The notes beneath the pieces were generated by a model, which saw only the letters and a program-made list of their open reading frames with translations, ran no database searches and was not told the origin of the DNA. DNA of 64,000 nucleotides, taken from assembly GCA_016742275.1 (NCBI GenBank), contig JACVCD010000001.1, positions 62,001-126,000 of the forward strand. Reading direction: 5' to 3'. Position 1 is the first letter of the stretch, and each line of letters begins with the position of its first letter. A program made the translations under genes and the position numbers. This DNA is from Gemmatimonadaceae bacterium (GTDB lineage Bacteria; Gemmatimonadota; Gemmatimonadetes; Gemmatimonadales; Gemmatimonadaceae). Shown here piece after piece: positions 9,805 to 18,724 of this stretch.

Positions 9805-10793
9805 CGCCCCTGCTTCAGGTCCGCGATCTCACGAAGCACTTCCCGATCCGGCGCGGCATACTGCAACGCGTGACGGGGCATGTGCGCGCAGTGGATGGTG
9901 TGTCATTCGATCTCGCGCGCGGTGAGACACTCGCTCTGGTTGGTGAAAGTGGGTGCGGCAAGACCACGACCGGTCGCGCATTGCTCCGCTTGACGGAACC
10001 CACATCGGGTACGGTGACGGTCAATGGAACGGACTTTCTCGCCCTGCGCGGTGAGGAGCTCCGGCGCATGCGACGACACATGCAGATCGTGTTTCAGGAT
10101 CCCTATGGCTCGCTCAATCCGCGCATGACGGTTGGCGCAGCCATTCGCGAAGGGCTGATTGTCCATCAGATCGCGGAAGGCGCAGAGGCCGATCGTCGCG
10201 TCGCCAACTTGCTCGAGGAGGTAGGGCTTCGCGGCGAATACGCCGCCCGACTTCCGCACGAGTTCTCCGGCGGTCAACGCCAGCGCATCGGCATTGCTCG
10301 TGCTCTCGCTGTAGAACCGTCATTCATCGTATGCGATGAGCCGGTGTCGGCCCTCGATGTCAGTGTGCAGGCGCAGGTCATCAATCTGCTGCGCGATCTG
10401 CAGCGCGAGCGTGGTCTGGCCTATCTGTTCATCGCCCACGATCTGGCCGTGGTTTCCCATATGGCTGATCGTGTAGCGGTCATGTACCTCGGCCGCATTG
10501 TCGAACTCGCACCACGACGCGCCCTGTTTGCCACTCCCCGCATGCCGTACACGCGGGCACTACTGTCTGCCGTTCCGGTGCCAGAGCCGGGAGCGACTCG
10601 CAGACGTATACTTCTTCCAGGCGACCCCCCATCGCCTGCCTCCCCGCCCTCCGGTTGCGTGTTTCACCCGCGTTGTCCGCATCCCGCCAAGGACGCCGTG
10701 TGTTCACGTCTCGCGCCGGTGCTCGAAGAAAAGGCTCCTGGCCATTTCGTCGCGTGCCACAAGGAACCCATCACCTCCGCCCCCCTCTCGTGA
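9801..10793 (+). CDS. ABC transporter ATP-binding protein, DppF/OppF-like
   Basis: This is the partner ATPase of the importer. The start at GTG 9801 overlaps the upstream stop by 4 nt and gives 330 residues beginning [21 protein letters not shown]; the track ORF is 52 codons too long. Visible are Walker [13 protein letters not shown]-loop [11 protein letters not shown], signature [15 protein letters not shown], Walker [13 protein letters not shown], and the C-terminal [17 protein letters not shown] oligopeptide motif. Its stop overlaps the GTG start of the POT transporter gene by 4 nt, so all genes from dppB to the symporter appear to be one translational relay. Confidence 0.93.
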   Translation: MTPLLQVRDLTKHFPIRRGILQRVTGHVRAVDGVSFDLARGETLALVGESGCGKTTTGRALLRLTEPTSGTVTVNGTDFLALRGEELRRMRRHMQIVFQDPYGSLNPRMTVGAAIREGLIVHQIAEGAEADRRVANLLEEVGLRGEYAARLPHEFSGGQRQRIGIARALAVEPSFIVCDEPVSALDVSVQAQVINLLRDLQRERGLAYLFIAHDLAVVSHMADRVAVMYLGRIVELAPRRALFATPRMPYTRALLSAVPVPEPGATRRRILLPGDPPSPASPPSGCVFHPRCPHPAKDAVCSRLAPVLEEKAPGHFVACHKEPITSAPLS

Positions 10794-12343
10794 GCCCTGT
10801 CGCCGCACCAACCCAGGACCGCTCGTTCTTCGGACATCCGAAGGGACTCGGGCTATTGTTCGCCACCGAGATGTGGGAGCGTTTCTCCTACTACGGCCTT
10901 CGCCCGCTGCTCATCCTGTTCATGTCGGCAGCGCTCGCGCAGGGCGGCTTCGGATTTGAACGCACCCAGGCATCGGCCATTGTCGGTATCTACGCTGCTT
11001 GTGTCTATCTCGCATCGCTGCCCGGTGGATGGATTGCTGACCGATGGCTCGGCTTGCGTCGAGCCATCCTCACCGGCGCCGTGCTCATCACGAGTGGACA
11101 CCTCGCGATTGGTGTATCCGGATTCGCCGGCGATGGCGTGGGCAAACCGTTCTTCTTTCTCGGACTCATTCTCATCGTCATGGGAACGGGTCTGCTCAAG
11201 CCCAACATCTCGGCGATCGTTGGCGATTTGTATCCGGAAGGTGGTGCACGCCGTGATGCCGGTTTCGCGATTTTCTACATGGGCATCAACACCGGCGCCT
11301 TCATTGGGCAGCTGGTCACCGGATATCTCGGCGAGCGCGTGAGTTGGCATTGGGGTTTCGGCGCTGCGGGTATTGGCATGGCGTTTGGCCTTCTCAGTTT
11401 CTGGCTTGGCGCGGGTAAGCTGCTCGGCACGATCGGCGAAGACATTGTCCGCGACCCTGATCCTGCAATTCAGGCGAAGCGCGAGCGCACGGTGCGTAAC
11501 AGCACCTTTGCCGGACTTGGTGTTCTGGCGTTGGTGTTCGCGATGGCTACAGCAGGTGTCGTGACACTCAGCCCGCAGGCAATCGGCAGCGCCATGACCT
11601 TCATTCTCGTCGGTCTGGCCGTCGCGTACTTCGCCTACATTTTCTCGTTCGGCGGTCTGGTTGGCGAAGAGAAAAAGCGCATCGCGGTGATTTTCGTGCT
11701 GTTCGTTTTCGCGGCGATCTTCTGGGCTGCATTTGAGCAGGCGCCCACGTCGCTGCAATTGTTCGCCAATGATTTCACCGACCGAAACATCTTCGGCTTC
11801 AATGTGCCGGCGACATGGTTCCAGTCGGTGAATTCGGCATTCATCATTCTGCTTTCCCCCGTGTTCGCGGCCATGTGGGGTGCGCTCGCAGCACGACGCA
11901 TCGACCTTTCGAGTCCAGCCAAGTTCGCCATCGGTCTCGCGCTCGCGGGCGTTGGATTCCTGCTCATGGTGTTTGCCGCCAACAGTGTCGTGGCGAGCGG
12001 TGGTACGGTGCTCGTCTCGCCGTGGTGGCTCATCGCGAGCTACTTCTTCCAGACTGCCGGTGAGCTGTTCGTGAGCCCTGTTGGTCTTTCCTCGATGACC
12101 AAGCTGTCACCTCGTCGCTATGTCGGGCAGATGATGGGCATCTGGTTCCTGGCCACCTCAGTCGGCAATCTCGTGGCAGGTCTGGTGGGTGGACATGTCG
12201 ATCCCACCAAGCTGGAGCAGACACCGACTGTCTTTAGCGGCACGGCGATCGCTCTGTTCATCTCCACCGTCATTCTGGCCATCATGATCGCCCCAATTCG
12301 TCGCATGATGGCGGGCGTCAAGGACGAAGGCGCCACCGCCTGA
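10790..12343 (+). CDS. Proton-dependent oligopeptide transporter (POT/PTR2 family)
   Basis: This is a major-facilitator-type symporter for di- or tripeptides in the inner membrane. From the GTG at 10790 (overlapping dppF by 4 nt) the protein has 517 residues. The N-terminal PTR2 signature [27 protein letters not shown] and the second signature [20 protein letters not shown] are both clear. Many hydrophobic segments are consistent with 12-14 helices. The track ORF begins 45 codons upstream inside dppF. An ABC peptide importer and a POT symporter in one coupled operon point to a dedicated peptide-uptake unit. It ends at a strong bidirectional hairpin. Confidence 0.93.
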   Translation: MSPVAAPTQDRSFFGHPKGLGLLFATEMWERFSYYGLRPLLILFMSAALAQGGFGFERTQASAIVGIYAACVYLASLPGGWIADRWLGLRRAILTGAVLITSGHLAIGVSGFAGDGVGKPFFFLGLILIVMGTGLLKPNISAIVGDLYPEGGARRDAGFAIFYMGINTGAFIGQLVTGYLGERVSWHWGFGAAGIGMAFGLLSFWLGAGKLLGTIGEDIVRDPDPAIQAKRERTVRNSTFAGLGVLALVFAMATAGVVTLSPQAIGSAMTFILVGLAVAYFAYIFSFGGLVGEEKKRIAVIFVLFVFAAIFWAAFEQAPTSLQLFANDFTDRNIFGFNVPATWFQSVNSAFIILLSPVFAAMWGALAARRIDLSSPAKFAIGLALAGVGFLLMVFAANSVVASGGTVLVSPWWLIASYFFQTAGELFVSPVGLSSMTKLSPRRYVGQMMGIWFLATSVGNLVAGLVGGHVDPTKLEQTPTVFSGTAIALFISTVILAIMIAPIRRMMAGVKDEGATA

Positions 12344-12357
12344 TCCAGGCTGACATC

Positions 12358-12405
12358 AAACCCGTCGCGCGTTCCTGCCATCAGCAGTGAACGCGCGACG
12401 GGTTT
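12358..12405. terminator. Bidirectional hairpin terminator
   Basis: A perfect 17-bp inverted repeat (AAACCCGTCGCGCGTTC and its complement) with a 14-nt loop starts 14 bp after the POT gene stop and ends just before the converging outer-membrane protein gene. The A-rich and T-rich flanks suit termination in both directions. Confidence 0.9.
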
Positions 12406-12411
12406 GTCATT

Positions 12412-14220
12412 TCAGGGCCAGGTGAAGATCGATGTGGGCGCCGTGCGTTCGCGACTAGCCGCCACATCCTGCGGGTCGCGCCAGAAGTTGCGGCTGCGAT
12501 CTAGCCCCGTAAACCGAATTTCGAATCGTTTGAGCGGGTCGTTGCTGACGGGCACGGCGAAATCCACGCGCCATAGACGACGCGAGCGTGGCGGCACCGC
12601 TGCAAGCAACGAAACACCAAAAGCCCCGCGCCACGGCGCATCCACGGAATACGGCACCGAACTCTCTCGCCAAAGTCGCCCGGCTTCGGCAAATCCCGCG
12701 AGTCCGATATCCGCCACGTTGAATCGCGTCGGCACAACCAATCGCTGTTCGGCGCGCAGCACCATGCGCCTCGCTCCTGCTGACCAGGAATTGCGATGCC
12801 CCATGATGCCACCTTCGCGGTCAGCCAACGACAGCTGAAACGGTACCTGCATTCTCCGGCCAGTCGCCCATTCCGCTTGCATCACTGTGGTTTGCCGAAC
12901 AGCCGGACGGAAATACCATGCCGCACGTCCACTGCCGATCACGTTTTCCCAGCGAGCCCGATCCACGTGATAGCGTGCCTCCGTGATGCCCTGAAGTCCG
13001 ACGTACCAGCGGTCGCCTGCAGCACCGGCGTACACATTCGATGCAAAAAACCGATCGCGATCGATAGCCGCACTGGTGGCGAGCGAGTGGCCGACGACAA
13101 AGCCCGCCTGCACACCTACGCGCACGTCTTGCGCGCCCGTGAGTGCATCGAAACCCTGCACCTGCTTGAATCGAATGGCGCGCATGCCAAGCAGCAGATT
13201 GGCGCGCAACACATTCTGCGAATCAAACAACGGTGGCGCAGCCGGGAACGTGTCCGGCTTCACACCTTCCGGCGTGAGCAACACGGCACCTTCATCCGTG
13301 CGATGCGTTTCGCGTGTGATGGACGCACCAAGCAACTTGAGTCGACCAACCGGACCCACTCGCACCAGCCCACCGATGTTCCCGTATTCGCGACGCACGG
13401 TGACCGCATTCGCCGGAAACGACTCCCGCTGAAAACGCATCGGCTCACGCGTGCCACCGACTGAACCAAGCCATGCGAAACGTTGCAGATCTGTATAGTA
13501 AGGACGCAGAACTTCGAGATTCATGCGCTGCCCGAACAGATTGCGTCGTCCCTCGACGCGCAGTTCGTTGCGACCGCCGCCGAACTGATAGTCCGTGAAC
13601 TGCACTCCCAGCACATCGTTGTAGTTGACGCCATCGCGCCACTCGAGTGCTGCCATGGTTGCACTGCCGCCGAGATTCGTTTCGCCGAGACGCATGCCGC
13701 GCACGAACGGCAACGACGTACGAATCAACGGCTCGAAGATGAGACTGAAATCGTCCCGCGTCTCGACATCCAGGCGTACGCCGCCACGCTCATCGTCGTA
13801 TACGTGGATGCGAGCATCAACGAGATACGGTTGCGCACGCAAAATGCGCTCCGACTCGGCGCGCTGAATCTGATTGCACGCATCGCCGGGCTTGAGCAAC
13901 AGAAACTGACGAATCACTTCGTCGTGCGTGTTGACATGCAACCGGCGCACAGTGCGCCGCACCCACTCAAGATCCTGTGGCAGTCGCTCAGTGAACGGCG
14001 GCTGGGTGATGATGACGATATCGCTGATCGGTTGCCCAGAGCAGCCAGTCACCGCCAAACGACCGCGGCTCGCCACAGGTGGCTGCCGCTTGCCGTCGTC
14101 GACACCCGCGCGCGAGTTCTGCGTTCGCACGTTCTGCGCGCGTGCGCACTCGCATGCCACACACAGCGGAGCAGACGCGGCAAGCACCGCGTGCGCCAAC
14201 CGCCGACCCCACCGAATCAT
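12412..14220 (-). CDS. POTRA-like and beta-barrel outer-membrane protein
   Basis: The 602-residue protein starts with a signal-like segment (LAHAVLAASAPLCVACECARA). A region of about residues 65-150 follows with POTRA-like features (RTVRRLHVNTHDEVIRQFLLLKPGDACNQIQRAESERILRAQPYLVDARIHV), similar in pattern to BamA/TamA POTRA domains that begin with a beta strand and end in Q.Y..DV. The remainder alternates polar and aromatic residues, as in a beta-barrel, and ends in FTWP. An Omp85-superfamily-like role in outer-membrane biogenesis is an inference; the C-terminus is not a canonical BamA barrel end. Its ATG overlaps the stop of the upstream coiled-coil gene (ATGA), so the two are translationally coupled. 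Confidence 0.7.
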   Translation of the reverse strand: MIRWGRRLAHAVLAASAPLCVACECARAQNVRTQNSRAGVDDGKRQPPVASRGRLAVTGCSGQPISDIVIITQPPFTERLPQDLEWVRRTVRRLHVNTHDEVIRQFLLLKPGDACNQIQRAESERILRAQPYLVDARIHVYDDERGGVRLDVETRDDFSLIFEPLIRTSLPFVRGMRLGETNLGGSATMAALEWRDGVNYNDVLGVQFTDYQFGGGRNELRVEGRRNLFGQRMNLEVLRPYYTDLQRFAWLGSVGGTREPMRFQRESFPANAVTVRREYGNIGGLVRVGPVGRLKLLGASITRETHRTDEGAVLLTPEGVKPDTFPAAPPLFDSQNVLRANLLLGMRAIRFKQVQGFDALTGAQDVRVGVQAGFVVGHSLATSAAIDRDRFFASNVYAGAAGDRWYVGLQGITEARYHVDRARWENVIGSGRAAWYFRPAVRQTTVMQAEWATGRRMQVPFQLSLADREGGIMGHRNSWSAGARRMVLRAEQRLVVPTRFNVADIGLAGFAEAGRLWRESSVPYSVDAPWRGAFGVSLLAAVPPRSRRLWRVDFAVPVSNDPLKRFEIRFTGLDRSRNFWRDPQDVAASRERTAPTSIFTWP

Positions 14221-14783
14221 CTGCCGAATTTGCGCTTGAGATCCGCGAGGCGGGCTTCGGCGTCCGCTTCCCGTTCGGCACGCGAACGGCGCGAGGGAGG
14301 GGGCGTATCACTCAAATCGAGAGATGCGTCTGGATCATCAGAAAACAGCGCATCCACTTCACGCTGTGCCTGCTGCTCCGGCGTTGCGCCACCAGGTGCC
14401 ACTCCAGACATGATGCGACGCAATTCAGCCGTCATCGTATCGTAGTCGCGCTCCGCGAGCGATAGCTCCTGCTGCTGCGACATACGCTTGCTTTCCAGCA
14501 TGGCCACGCGGTCGGCGTGCTGCGCCGCAAAACGCTCGGCAATCGCCACGGTCTCGTTGTCCCCGATATCCGCCGCATACCCCATGCGACGACGCACCGT
14601 ATCCAGTTCGGCCTGCTCAGCCGCCAGCCGGGACTCGGTTCCACTCAACCCCGTTCGCAGATCCTGCAGGGCCAGCTTGGCATGGACCAGCGCATCGCGC
14701 ATGCCGCTCGCCATGCGACGCCGCTCGTCAGGATCGAGGCGGCCGCCGAAGGCACGAAGGGTGTCACGGAGATCATCGAGCAT
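14217..14783 (-). CDS. Coiled-coil protein of unknown function
   Basis: A 188-residue soluble protein without signal peptide. Residues about 20-125 are Ala/Glu/Arg/Leu-rich with heptad spacing (RDALVHAKLALQDLRTGLSGTESRLAAEQAELDTVRRRM), so an extended coiled coil is likely. The tail is charged and ends in EARLADLKRKFGR. No catalytic motif is recognised. Its stop overlaps the start of the POTRA/barrel gene by 4 nt, suggesting joint expression and perhaps a shared role at the envelope. The glycosyltransferase gene diverges about 40-145 bp away. Confidence 0.75.
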   Translation of the reverse strand: MLDDLRDTLRAFGGRLDPDERRRMASGMRDALVHAKLALQDLRTGLSGTESRLAAEQAELDTVRRRMGYAADIGDNETVAIAERFAAQHADRVAMLESKRMSQQQELSLAERDYDTMTAELRRIMSGVAPGGATPEQQAQREVDALFSDDPDASLDLSDTPPPSRRSRAEREADAEARLADLKRKFGR

Positions 14784-14928
14784 CGGACGAACGAAAAAGG
14801 CTCATGCCTGAGGGCGCAAGATGGGAGCATTGGAAGCCCGACTCTGTTATTATCGGACACAATGTCCCCGTAGGCGTCACACCGACCGTGTCGCGTCCCT
14901 CGGTCCGCCCGTCCCTCCACCGGTTCCT

Positions 14929-17235
14929 GTGCTTTACCTCGCCATCCCCGCGTACAACGAGGTCGAAACCATCGGCGTGCTGCTTTGGCGGCTGCGCACG
15001 GTGCTTGCCGAGTTTCCTCGCGAATACGAAGTGGTTGTGTATGACGACGCGAGCACGGACGAGACGGCAGAAGTGGCGGCGCAGTACGAGCGAGCCATGC
15101 CGGTGTCGGTCATTCGTGGCCGAACCCATCTCGGGTATGCCGGCGCCGTAGAGGCGCTGCTGCGTGATGTCGCGGGACGCACCCGATATCCTCGCCGGGA
15201 CGCGGTGCTGCTCCTTCAGGGCGACTTCACGGATCCACCAGGCATGGTGCCGGAATTTGCCCGTCGTTTCGAGGGTGGTGCGGATCTCGTCGTCGGTGAG
15301 CGGCTGGTCGTGGCGGACGCTCCCACCGCAGTAAAACGCCTCTTCAAGGGCGCACAGTGGGCCATGCGACCGTTTGTGCGTGTGGATGGTGTTCGCGATC
15401 TCACCGCATCCATGCGCCTCATGCGCATCTCGGTGTTGCGTGATGCACTCCGTTCCGTGCCAGGCGCCCTGCTCTCCGGCGACAGTTGGACGGCCAACGC
15501 CGACCTGCTCCTGCACCTGGTCCCGCATGCGCGTCGTGTGGAGGCCGTGCCACTCGAGCCCACCTATGGCGTCCGCATGCGCGAGACGCGTCGTGTGGCA
15601 TTCCGTGATGCGCTGGCTTCGCTCAAGTGGGCCTGGGCGGCCCGTGGCCGCCGTGCGGTGGCCGGTTCGGCCCCGGATCAAAGTGGAGATCAGGACCGTC
15701 GCCAGCGCCAGCAGAGTCGCCGCCGCGATGAGTCCGAACCCCTGTCGGTCGAACGCCTGCGCGAAAAGGTGCGAGAGCGCGATGGCACCCATGGTCTCGA
15801 TGGCACGTCAAACGATGGCCGTCGCGACAAGCGACGCGGCCGTGAGCGCGCCGCCGCCACCGACACGAGAGAGTTCGTGGACCCGGCAGCGGGACCGCGC
15901 AATGAGCGTGCGGAACGGAGTGAACGCTCGGATCGTGGTGAGCGGCAGGATCGCCCGGAGCGCACACCTCGCACTGAAAAGAGTGAGCGTCCCGAGCGCC
16001 CCAACCGACCGGAACGCAATACGCGTGGTGACAAGCCCGATCGTACCGAACGTGAACAGACCCGCGAGCCCGCTCGTGATCAGGGCCCCGGTCGCAAGAA
16101 TCGCGATGGCCGTGAACGCCCCGCGCGCACGGAGCGCATCGATGAGCGGGCGGAGACGCCGGAAATCACGCGGGACTCTGGTCGCGAATCGATTCATGAG
16201 TCGGCCATCGATTTCGACGATCCGTTTGCTCCGCGTACCCCGCGAGTCGATCCGTTTCAGCGTGCGCTGAACACCGGCACTACGCCGACCTACGAGCCGC
16301 CCGCCGACGACTCCGCTCCGACAGAGCGTCGCCCTGCACGCCAGCCGGCTCGCCTCGACGACTCGTTGTATGACGATGTCGCCGCCGGACGTCCGCGCGA
16401 TCGTGGCACAACGGACAGCACCCCGACGGAAGCCCCGGTTTGGCGCCCCCCGACAGAGGATGCGATCGGTGGGACGACATCGGCACCGCCCTCGAGTGGT
16501 GGGCGCCGACGGGATTCCCAGAAGGACGTTCGTTCCTATGATCCAGCGGCCGTGCCGCAGGAACGCGCACGCCCGCTGCAGCGTACCGACGCCCATGATG
16601 TCGAAGAGGGCGCTGCTGAAGGACCGCTCGCCGATGTGGATCTCGATGACGAAGCGGCGTCGCGTGTGACTGGCGAATTCGCCTATGGTATGGCCTCCGC
16701 CGCGCCTCCGGAAACCGAGGAAGAATCGGAGGACGATGCCGATGGCGCCTCGGTCGATGATGGCGAGTCCGAAGAAGACGTTGCGTCGGAAACCGGTGCT
16801 CCACGTAAGCGTAGACGCAATCGCCGGTCACGCCGCGGTCGCCGCCGTCGTGGCGAAAAGACAACGGGAGAAGAGCCGGATAGCGGCGGCACCGCCGATT
16901 CTGATGGCGATGAGCCCGAGTCGAGCAACGCCGATTCAGGCGCCGCAGCTCGTGACAGCTGGCGACCTGGCCCCGGCGATCATGTGGACGGTGAGCCCGT
17001 TCGCCGCGCAGACAGCGACGCCGACGACAGCGATGATGATCTCGACGACGACGCTCCCGATGGCGATGACCGGCATGGTGAAAGCATGTCGGATGGCGCC
17101 CCGCGCCCCCGTCGTCGCGGCCGGCGCGGCCGGCGTGGTGGCGCGCGCCGCTCCCGCAATCGCCGGGAGCGTTCGGACGGCGATTCGAGTGGTGATACCG
17201 GTGACAGCCAGGACTCCGGAAACAACGCGCACTGA
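14929..17235 (+). CDS. Family 2 glycosyltransferase with long charged disordered tail
   Basis: The first roughly 245 residues form a GT-A fold glycosyltransferase. They open VLYLAIPAYNEVETIGVLLW and carry VVVYDDASTDET (nucleotide-sugar and metal region) and LLQGDFTDPPGMV (DxD-like). The acceptor and sugar are unknown; dolichol-phosphate-mannose-synthase-type enzymes look similar. From about residue 255 to 768 the protein is low complexity: long Arg/Asp/Glu runs (ERSERSDRGERQDRPERT, RRRRNRRSRRGRRRRG, DADDSDDDLDDDAPDG), predicted disordered and possibly RNA- or polyanion-binding. I use the GTG at 14929, where the GT fold begins; the ATG at 14821 has a better Shine-Dalgarno (GAGG) and would add 36 atypical residues. 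Confidence 0.8.
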   Translation: MLYLAIPAYNEVETIGVLLWRLRTVLAEFPREYEVVVYDDASTDETAEVAAQYERAMPVSVIRGRTHLGYAGAVEALLRDVAGRTRYPRRDAVLLLQGDFTDPPGMVPEFARRFEGGADLVVGERLVVADAPTAVKRLFKGAQWAMRPFVRVDGVRDLTASMRLMRISVLRDALRSVPGALLSGDSWTANADLLLHLVPHARRVEAVPLEPTYGVRMRETRRVAFRDALASLKWAWAARGRRAVAGSAPDQSGDQDRRQRQQSRRRDESEPLSVERLREKVRERDGTHGLDGTSNDGRRDKRRGRERAAATDTREFVDPAAGPRNERAERSERSDRGERQDRPERTPRTEKSERPERPNRPERNTRGDKPDRTEREQTREPARDQGPGRKNRDGRERPARTERIDERAETPEITRDSGRESIHESAIDFDDPFAPRTPRVDPFQRALNTGTTPTYEPPADDSAPTERRPARQPARLDDSLYDDVAAGRPRDRGTTDSTPTEAPVWRPPTEDAIGGTTSAPPSSGGRRRDSQKDVRSYDPAAVPQERARPLQRTDAHDVEEGAAEGPLADVDLDDEAASRVTGEFAYGMASAAPPETEEESEDDADGASVDDGESEEDVASETGAPRKRRRNRRSRRGRRRRGEKTTGEEPDSGGTADSDGDEPESSNADSGAAARDSWRPGPGDHVDGEPVRRADSDADDSDDDLDDDAPDGDDRHGESMSDGAPRPRRRGRRGRRGGARRSRNRRERSDGDSSGDTGDSQDSGNNAH

Positions 17236-17280
17236 AGCCAGTTTTCAGGAATCGGCAGATATCCGAGACCCCTAACGATC

Positions 17281-17317
17281 AAGAGGCCGACTACGCTGTC
17301 CGCGCAGTCGGCCTCTT
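17281..17317. terminator. Bidirectional hairpin terminator
   Basis: A perfect 12-bp stem (AAGAGGCCGACT / AGTCGGCCTCTT) with a 13-nt loop lies between the glycosyltransferase gene and the converging small membrane protein gene. T-rich sequence (tgtctatctgt) follows. Confidence 0.85.
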
Positions 17318-17356
17318 GTCTATCTGTAACTCAAAACCGCACTGGCGGCCCCGCAA

Positions 17357-17572
17357 TCAGCTCCGGATAGCCCGCTCGATCCGTTCCGCAGTTGCCGGAC
17401 TCACCACACGAATGACGAAGTAAATCACCGCGCCAATCAGGAGCACCTTGAAAGCCAAACCAAGGAGCCAGAAAAGCAGCGAAACCAGCGGTCCAAGAAG
17501 CCCAAACAGCAGACGGAGGGCGATCAGGCCGCCAAGTGCGAGCAGTCCAACAGTGAACAGTGTGCGAAACAT
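17357..17572 (-). CDS. Small membrane protein of unknown function
   Basis: A 71-residue, very hydrophobic protein with two apparent membrane segments (about residues 5-25 and 28-58: LFTVGLLALGGLIALRLLFG and LVSLLFWLLGLAFKVLLIGA) and a short basic/acidic tail ending AERIERAIRS. GAGG lies 5 nt before the ATG, which supports translation. No family recognised. It converges on the glycosyltransferase gene and diverges from lipA. Confidence 0.65.
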   Translation of the reverse strand: MFRTLFTVGLLALGGLIALRLLFGLLGPLVSLLFWLLGLAFKVLLIGAVIYFVIRVVSPATAERIERAIRS

Positions 17573-17757
17573 GGGCGCCTCGGCGCATGAAAGTGTCGAA
17601 ATCCACTACGCACAGATGGGCAATTTGGTTTCGCGATCAACGCCCGAACCGGTTATTTTACGATTGAAGGTTACCCTAGTGTTTCCGGTTGTGGTACACC
17701 GGAGTACCTTCACCATCTCACGGTTCGGACCACCCTCCGAGCCTCTACCCGCAAGGT

Positions 17758-18669
17758 ATGGCTGAGCAGCTCGTACAGATCATGGGACGCCACCGCCGCG
17801 ACCCGCTCCCGGAGCGGAAGCCGCAGTGGCTCAAGGTGAAGGCTCCGGGCGGCGAGAACTACATCCGCCTCAAGCACATGATGAAGGAGCTCAAGCTCCA
17901 TTCCGTGTGCGAGGAAGCCCATTGCCCCAACATCGGAGAATGTTGGCAGCACGGCACGGCCACGTTCATGATCCTTGGCAGCGTCTGTACGCGAAACTGC
18001 GCGTATTGCGCGGTATCGCACGGTCGCCCGCCCGAATACGACATCGAAGAGCCCAATCGCGTCGCCGAGGCCATCGCGCAGATGAACCTTCGGCATGCGG
18101 TCATCACCTCAGTTGATCGCGACGACCTGCCCGACTTCGGCGCGTACATCTTCGCCGAAACGATCCGGCAGATTCATCAGCGCCTCCCGGGCTGCTCGGT
18201 TGAGGTGCTGGTGCCAGACTTCCAGGGCAATGTCGACTCCATTCGCGCCGTGCTCGAAGCGCGACCGGAGATCTACAACCACAACACGGAGACGGTACCG
18301 CGGCTGTTCAAGCGCGCCCGTCCCGGTGGTCGTTATGAGCGTGTGCTGGAAATCTTCCGCACCTCCAAGCGCATCGCCCCCGACATTCCCACCAAGACCG
18401 GCATCATCCTCGGTCTCGGCGAAACAAATGAAGAAGTGATCGAGGTCATGAAGGACCTGCGATCGGTGGACGTCGACATTCTTACGCTCGGGCAGTATCT
18501 GCGCCCGTCCGACGCCCACATCGAACTCGATCGCTACGTCACGCCGGAAGATTTCCGGATGCTGTACGAAGTCGGCATGCAGATGGGCTTCCGGCATGTC
18601 GAGAGCGGCCCACTTGTGCGCTCGAGCTATCACGCCTGGGAGCAGGTGCAGGCCGCGTCGCTCGCCTGA
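17758..18669 (+). CDS. lipA: Lipoyl synthase
   Basis: LipA is a radical-SAM enzyme that inserts two sulfurs into octanoyl groups on lipoyl domains. The 303-residue product has the auxiliary-cluster motif CEEAHCPNIGEC, the radical-SAM motif CTRNCAYC, and the C-terminal RSSY that ligates the auxiliary cluster. All family-essential residues are visible. I start at ATG 17758 (MAEQLVQIMGRHRRDPLPERKPQWLK); the track ORF adds 23 unlikely residues. It is immediately upstream of pdhA, pdhB and pdhC, whose E2 subunit needs lipoylation, and upstream of lipB, which supplies the octanoyl substrate. Confidence 0.96.
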   Translation: MAEQLVQIMGRHRRDPLPERKPQWLKVKAPGGENYIRLKHMMKELKLHSVCEEAHCPNIGECWQHGTATFMILGSVCTRNCAYCAVSHGRPPEYDIEEPNRVAEAIAQMNLRHAVITSVDRDDLPDFGAYIFAETIRQIHQRLPGCSVEVLVPDFQGNVDSIRAVLEARPEIYNHNTETVPRLFKRARPGGRYERVLEIFRTSKRIAPDIPTKTGIILGLGETNEEVIEVMKDLRSVDVDILTLGQYLRPSDAHIELDRYVTPEDFRMLYEVGMQMGFRHVESGPLVRSSYHAWEQVQAASLA

Positions 18670-18724
18670 GCGACCGCGCCTGCCTTTGCCCTGACCCTCG
18701 ACTCGACACTCCCTCCGTCGTTCG

